NCBI GenBank assembly: GCA_017632825.1
Contig: JAGBQP010000007.1
Span: forward strand, 1-17,664
DNA: 17,664 bases
DNA from: Prevotella sp.
GTDB lineage: Bacteria > Bacteroidota > Bacteroidia > Bacteroidales > Bacteroidaceae
Reading direction: 5' to 3'
Part shown: one piece after another, positions 14,942-17,664 of the stretch
Position numbering within the stretch: position 1 is the first letter of the stretch
Layout of the letters: the number at the start of each line of letters is the position of its first letter
The notes under the pieces: generated by a model
What the model saw: the letters and a program-made list of their open reading frames with translations, nothing else
Told to the model about the DNA's origin: nothing
Database searches by the model: none
Position numbers and translations under genes: made by a program

Positions 14942-17664
14942 ATGAAAAGATTCTCAACAGTCACCATAGCTCTTCTGACAAGCATACTTGTCTTTGCACA
15001 GCTACACGTTCAAGAACTGAAACTCAGTAACGGCATGACCGTTTGGCTGAATGAAGATCACTCACAACCGAAGGTATATGGTGCCGTTGTTGTCAAGGCA
15101 GGTGCAAAGGATTGTCCTAATACGGGTATTGCCCACTATTTCGAACACATCATGTTCAAGGGTACAGACCGCATGGGCACCACCGACTATATAAAGGAGA
15201 AACCATGGCTCGACAGCATATCGGCGCAGTACGATATGCTGTCGCAGACCACTGATAACACAGAACGCTCCCGTATCCAGCAGCATATCAACAGATTGAG
15301 TTTGAAAGCTGCCGACTATGTGATTCCCAACGAGTTCAATCGTCTTATCTCAAAATATGGCGGCAGCAGTCTGAATGCTGGTACCGGACAGGACTTAACG
15401 TACTATCACAACTCGTTCCTACCACAGTTCATCGAACAGTGGTGCTGGCTTAACTCCGAGCGCCTCATCACGCCCGTCTATCGCGGCTTTCAAGGCGAAT
15501 TGGAAAATGTGTACGAAGAGAAAAATCGCTCCGCCGACAACATGGGAGATGTTCAGGAAAAAATATTTAGTGCCGTTTTTAAGGACCAGCCCTATGCCTA
15601 TCCCATCATCGGCTCTACAGAAAACCTGAAGAACCCGCGTCAGTCTGACATGGCCGCATTTTACAAAAAATTCTATGTTGCTTCGAATATGGGGCTAATA
15701 CTCTGTGGTGATATTACCCCCGACTCTTCATTGACTGCACTTTTGGAACAAACCTTCGGCCGGGTACAGACAGGTCCTGTACCTCATCGCATACCGAGTC
15801 CGATGCCTACAATTGGAATTGGAGAAAGCTACGAGGTTAAGCTCCCCATCCCGATTATAAGTGCTGAAGCACTCGTTTTCAAGGGGCCTACTGAGTATGA
15901 ACCTGACGCTTGTGCCCTCGACCTTGCCAACAAGCTACTCTACAACGAAAAAGCCGGATTACTCGACTCACTGGTCAACGAGCACAAGTTATTGATGTCG
16001 GCCGCCATGAGTGTCGGCCTCGACGATGCTGCCGGCACTGCCATTGCCATCATCCCCAACCTGTTTGGTAAAATGAAGACCGCTGAGCAACGGGTTATGG
16101 AGCAGTTACAGCGAGTTATGGACGGCGACTTCTCCGATGAGCAAATGGAATCGCTCAAACGCGAGATGGTGATGGAGGCTCAACGCGAACTGGAGACCAT
16201 CAGCAGCCGTGCCCAAAAACTGATAATGACCTTCTCAAAGGGTCGTTCCTGGCAGGATGTGCTCGACAAAATTGACCATATCAAACAACTAACGAAATCC
16301 GATGTAGTAACGGCTGCAAGAAAATACTATCAAGCCAACTACATCAAGCTGAACAAGAAGTATGGCACTCCCAGCAAAGAGACACTCAAGCAGCCTGGCT
16401 ACAAGCCTATTGCCCCGAAAAACCAGGATGCGAAATCGGCATTTGCCCTACAATTAGAGCAATTGCCTATAAAGCAAACGGCTGTCCGCACCGTCGATTT
16501 TGACCACGATGTGACCATCGTCCCCATACATCTTCCTTCTGCCACCGTAGACCTTTATTATAAGGAAAATCCCGTGAACGACGTATTCACGTTCACCCTT
16601 CGTTATAAGAATGGAAAACTGAACACACCGGCGGCTGAAATCCTAGCGTCCTATCTGACTTCACTCGGTACCGATTCACTGAAGAAGCAACAGCTGGAGA
16701 AATCCTGGCAGCGTATTGGTACGACAATGAATGTGGATGCCGGCAATGAAACGTTTGTCTTCAGCTTGACTGGTCCTGACAGCGAGTTGCTTCCGGCTCT
16801 TCGGTTATTGGCTCATTTCCTTCAAGCTGCCAAGGGCGACGAGAGAGCCCTCAAAGATGCTAAGGATGCCGACAAGGTTAGTCGCAAGAGCTTTGGCAAG
16901 CAAAAGGATGATGTACTGAAGCCCGCTCTTCATCGCATTCTTTATGGCCAAAAATCTTCTTATCTGACTCAACTTTCAAAGCAAGACATCAAGGGACTGA
17001 AGAGTGATCACCTGCTGCAGCTTTTCCACGAACTCCAACAATATGACTGTGAACTCTTCTATTGTGGTCGTCAACCAGTCCAGACTGTTGAGAAACTATG
17101 TCTGGAGACATTACCTTTAACACAATGCACACGAAGCAAGTCCGACAATTATCGTCAGCTACAACAGTATCAGGAGCCAACGGTCTATTTCTATAACGTG
17201 CCTAAGTCACGTCAAAACTATGTTGTCAGCTACGATGCCATCAGCCCTCTGCCAACGGCCGAATTACGGGCTACTCTAAGTCTGTGGGAAGAGTATTTTG
17301 GCGGTGGTATGTCATCAGTGCTTTTCCAGAATGTACGTGAGTTCCGTTCTCTGGCTTATTCTACCAACGGCAGTGCCAAAACGACCAGTCTTGCCCTACA
17401 TCCGAATGAGCCTCAGGGTTACATCACAGCTACAGGTACTCAGGCTGACAAAACATTAGTGACAATGGTAACCATCGACTCACTGCTGCGACAGATGCCC
17501 CTGCGAGAGACCAATCTCGAAGCAGCCAGGCAGAGTGTACTTAACGATATCCAGAACGGATATCCTACTTTCCGTACTATGGCTCACTACGTGGCCAATC
17601 ATCGACTGGAGGGCTATCATACAGACCCTCAGAGCGACATCGCGCGCCTGCTGCCCACTATCAC
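14942..17664 (+). CDS. M16 family zinc protease (pitrilysin/insulinase type), C-terminus cut by window edge
   Basis: The frame opens at the ATG 14942 and stays open to the right edge: 907 residues so far, and family members are usually somewhat over 900, so little is missing. Residues 1-20 form a signal peptide ending V-F-A-Q. The inverted zinc site H-Y-F-E-H is at 65-69, with Glu68 as catalytic base. E-L-E-N-V-Y-E-E (186-193) places Glu186 and Glu193 seven apart, as in pitrilysin, so Glu193 is the likely third ligand. The second half has no HxxEH and carries F-R-S-L-A-Y-S (801-807), the Arg/Tyr pair typical of the non-catalytic M16 half. An extra Lys/Glu/Asp-rich helical segment (about 86-135) lies between HxxEH and the third ligand. 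Periplasmic peptide degradation is inferred. It follows the glycosidase by 65 bases with no visible promoter of its own. Confidence 0.93.
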   Translation, partial: MKRFSTVTIALLTSILVFAQLHVQELKLSNGMTVWLNEDHSQPKVYGAVVVKAGAKDCPNTGIAHYFEHIMFKGTDRMGTTDYIKEKPWLDSISAQYDMLSQTTDNTERSRIQQHINRLSLKAADYVIPNEFNRLISKYGGSSLNAGTGQDLTYYHNSFLPQFIEQWCWLNSERLITPVYRGFQGELENVYEEKNRSADNMGDVQEKIFSAVFKDQPYAYPIIGSTENLKNPRQSDMAAFYKKFYVASNMGLILCGDITPDSSLTALLEQTFGRVQTGPVPHRIPSPMPTIGIGESYEVKLPIPIISAEALVFKGPTEYEPDACALDLANKLLYNEKAGLLDSLVNEHKLLMSAAMSVGLDDAAGTAIAIIPNLFGKMKTAEQRVMEQLQRVMDGDFSDEQMESLKREMVMEAQRELETISSRAQKLIMTFSKGRSWQDVLDKIDHIKQLTKSDVVTAARKYYQANYIKLNKKYGTPSKETLKQPGYKPIAPKNQDAKSAFALQLEQLPIKQTAVRTVDFDHDVTIVPIHLPSATVDLYYKENPVNDVFTFTLRYKNGKLNTPAAEILASYLTSLGTDSLKKQQLEKSWQRIGTTMNVDAGNETFVFSLTGPDSELLPALRLLAHFLQAAKGDERALKDAKDADKVSRKSFGKQKDDVLKPALHRILYGQKSSYLTQLSKQDIKGLKSDHLLQLFHELQQYDCELFYCGRQPVQTVEKLCLETLPLTQCTRSKSDNYRQLQQYQEPTVYFYNVPKSRQNYVVSYDAISPLPTAELRATLSLWEEYFGGGMSSVLFQNVREFRSLAYSTNGSAKTTSLALHPNEPQGYITATGTQADKTLVTMVTIDSLLRQMPLRETNLEAARQSVLNDIQNGYPTFRTMAHYVANHRLEGYHTDPQSDIARLLPTI

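Noticed and set aside
14190..14957. 255-codon open frame on the minus strand
   Set aside because: Antisense to the GC-rich end of the GH3 gene and the start of the M16 gene. The glycine/valine-rich translation is typical of a shadow frame.

Overview
The window reads as an ordinary chromosomal segment of a Bacteroidales bacterium, most likely Prevotellaceae (Prevotella/Segatella type). The reasons are the Bacteroidetes promoter signature (TTTG, 19-21 bases, TAnnTTTG) in front of several genes, a lipoprotein with an acidic surface-export signal right after its lipid-bearing cysteine, weak Shine-Dalgarno use, and a Bacteroidetes-type gene set. No plasmid, phage, insertion sequence, CRISPR array, tRNA or rRNA was seen. 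I found no clear undescribed system; the best second-look items are listed as findings.

Layout, left to right. (1) 1-1478, minus strand: a 13-base-overlapping pair, an IspD/TarI-type cytidylyltransferase followed by an NAD-dependent sugar epimerase/dehydratase cut by the left edge. The pair looks like part of a surface-polysaccharide locus continuing to the left. (2) 1479-1916: a gene-poor stretch with the promoter for that pair, several inverted repeats and the metG terminator. (3) 1917-3983, minus: metG. (4) 4211-5997, plus: an exported beta-barrel-like protein and a probable surface lipoprotein, divergent from metG. (5) 6103-8837, plus: a four-gene housekeeping run aroQ, O-methyltransferase, rbfA and a LolC/LolE-type permease, behind a well-formed promoter that carries an inverted repeat, and closed by a 19-bp hairpin. 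(6) 8913-12455, minus: gpmI followed 15 bases later by a secreted HEIGH zinc-protease-like protein. (7) 12585-17664, plus: a periplasmic glycoside hydrolase family 3 enzyme and a large exported M16 zinc protease cut by the right edge.

Functionally the window mixes core metabolism (Met-tRNA charging, shikimate pathway, glycolysis, 30S maturation, lipoprotein trafficking) with cell-envelope and secreted functions (polysaccharide precursors, outer-membrane protein and lipoprotein, two proteases, one glycosidase). The transcription units are separated by divergent promoter regions at 3984-4210 and 12456-12584 and by one convergent terminator at 8852-8894. All family assignments come from motifs read by eye; no database search was possible.
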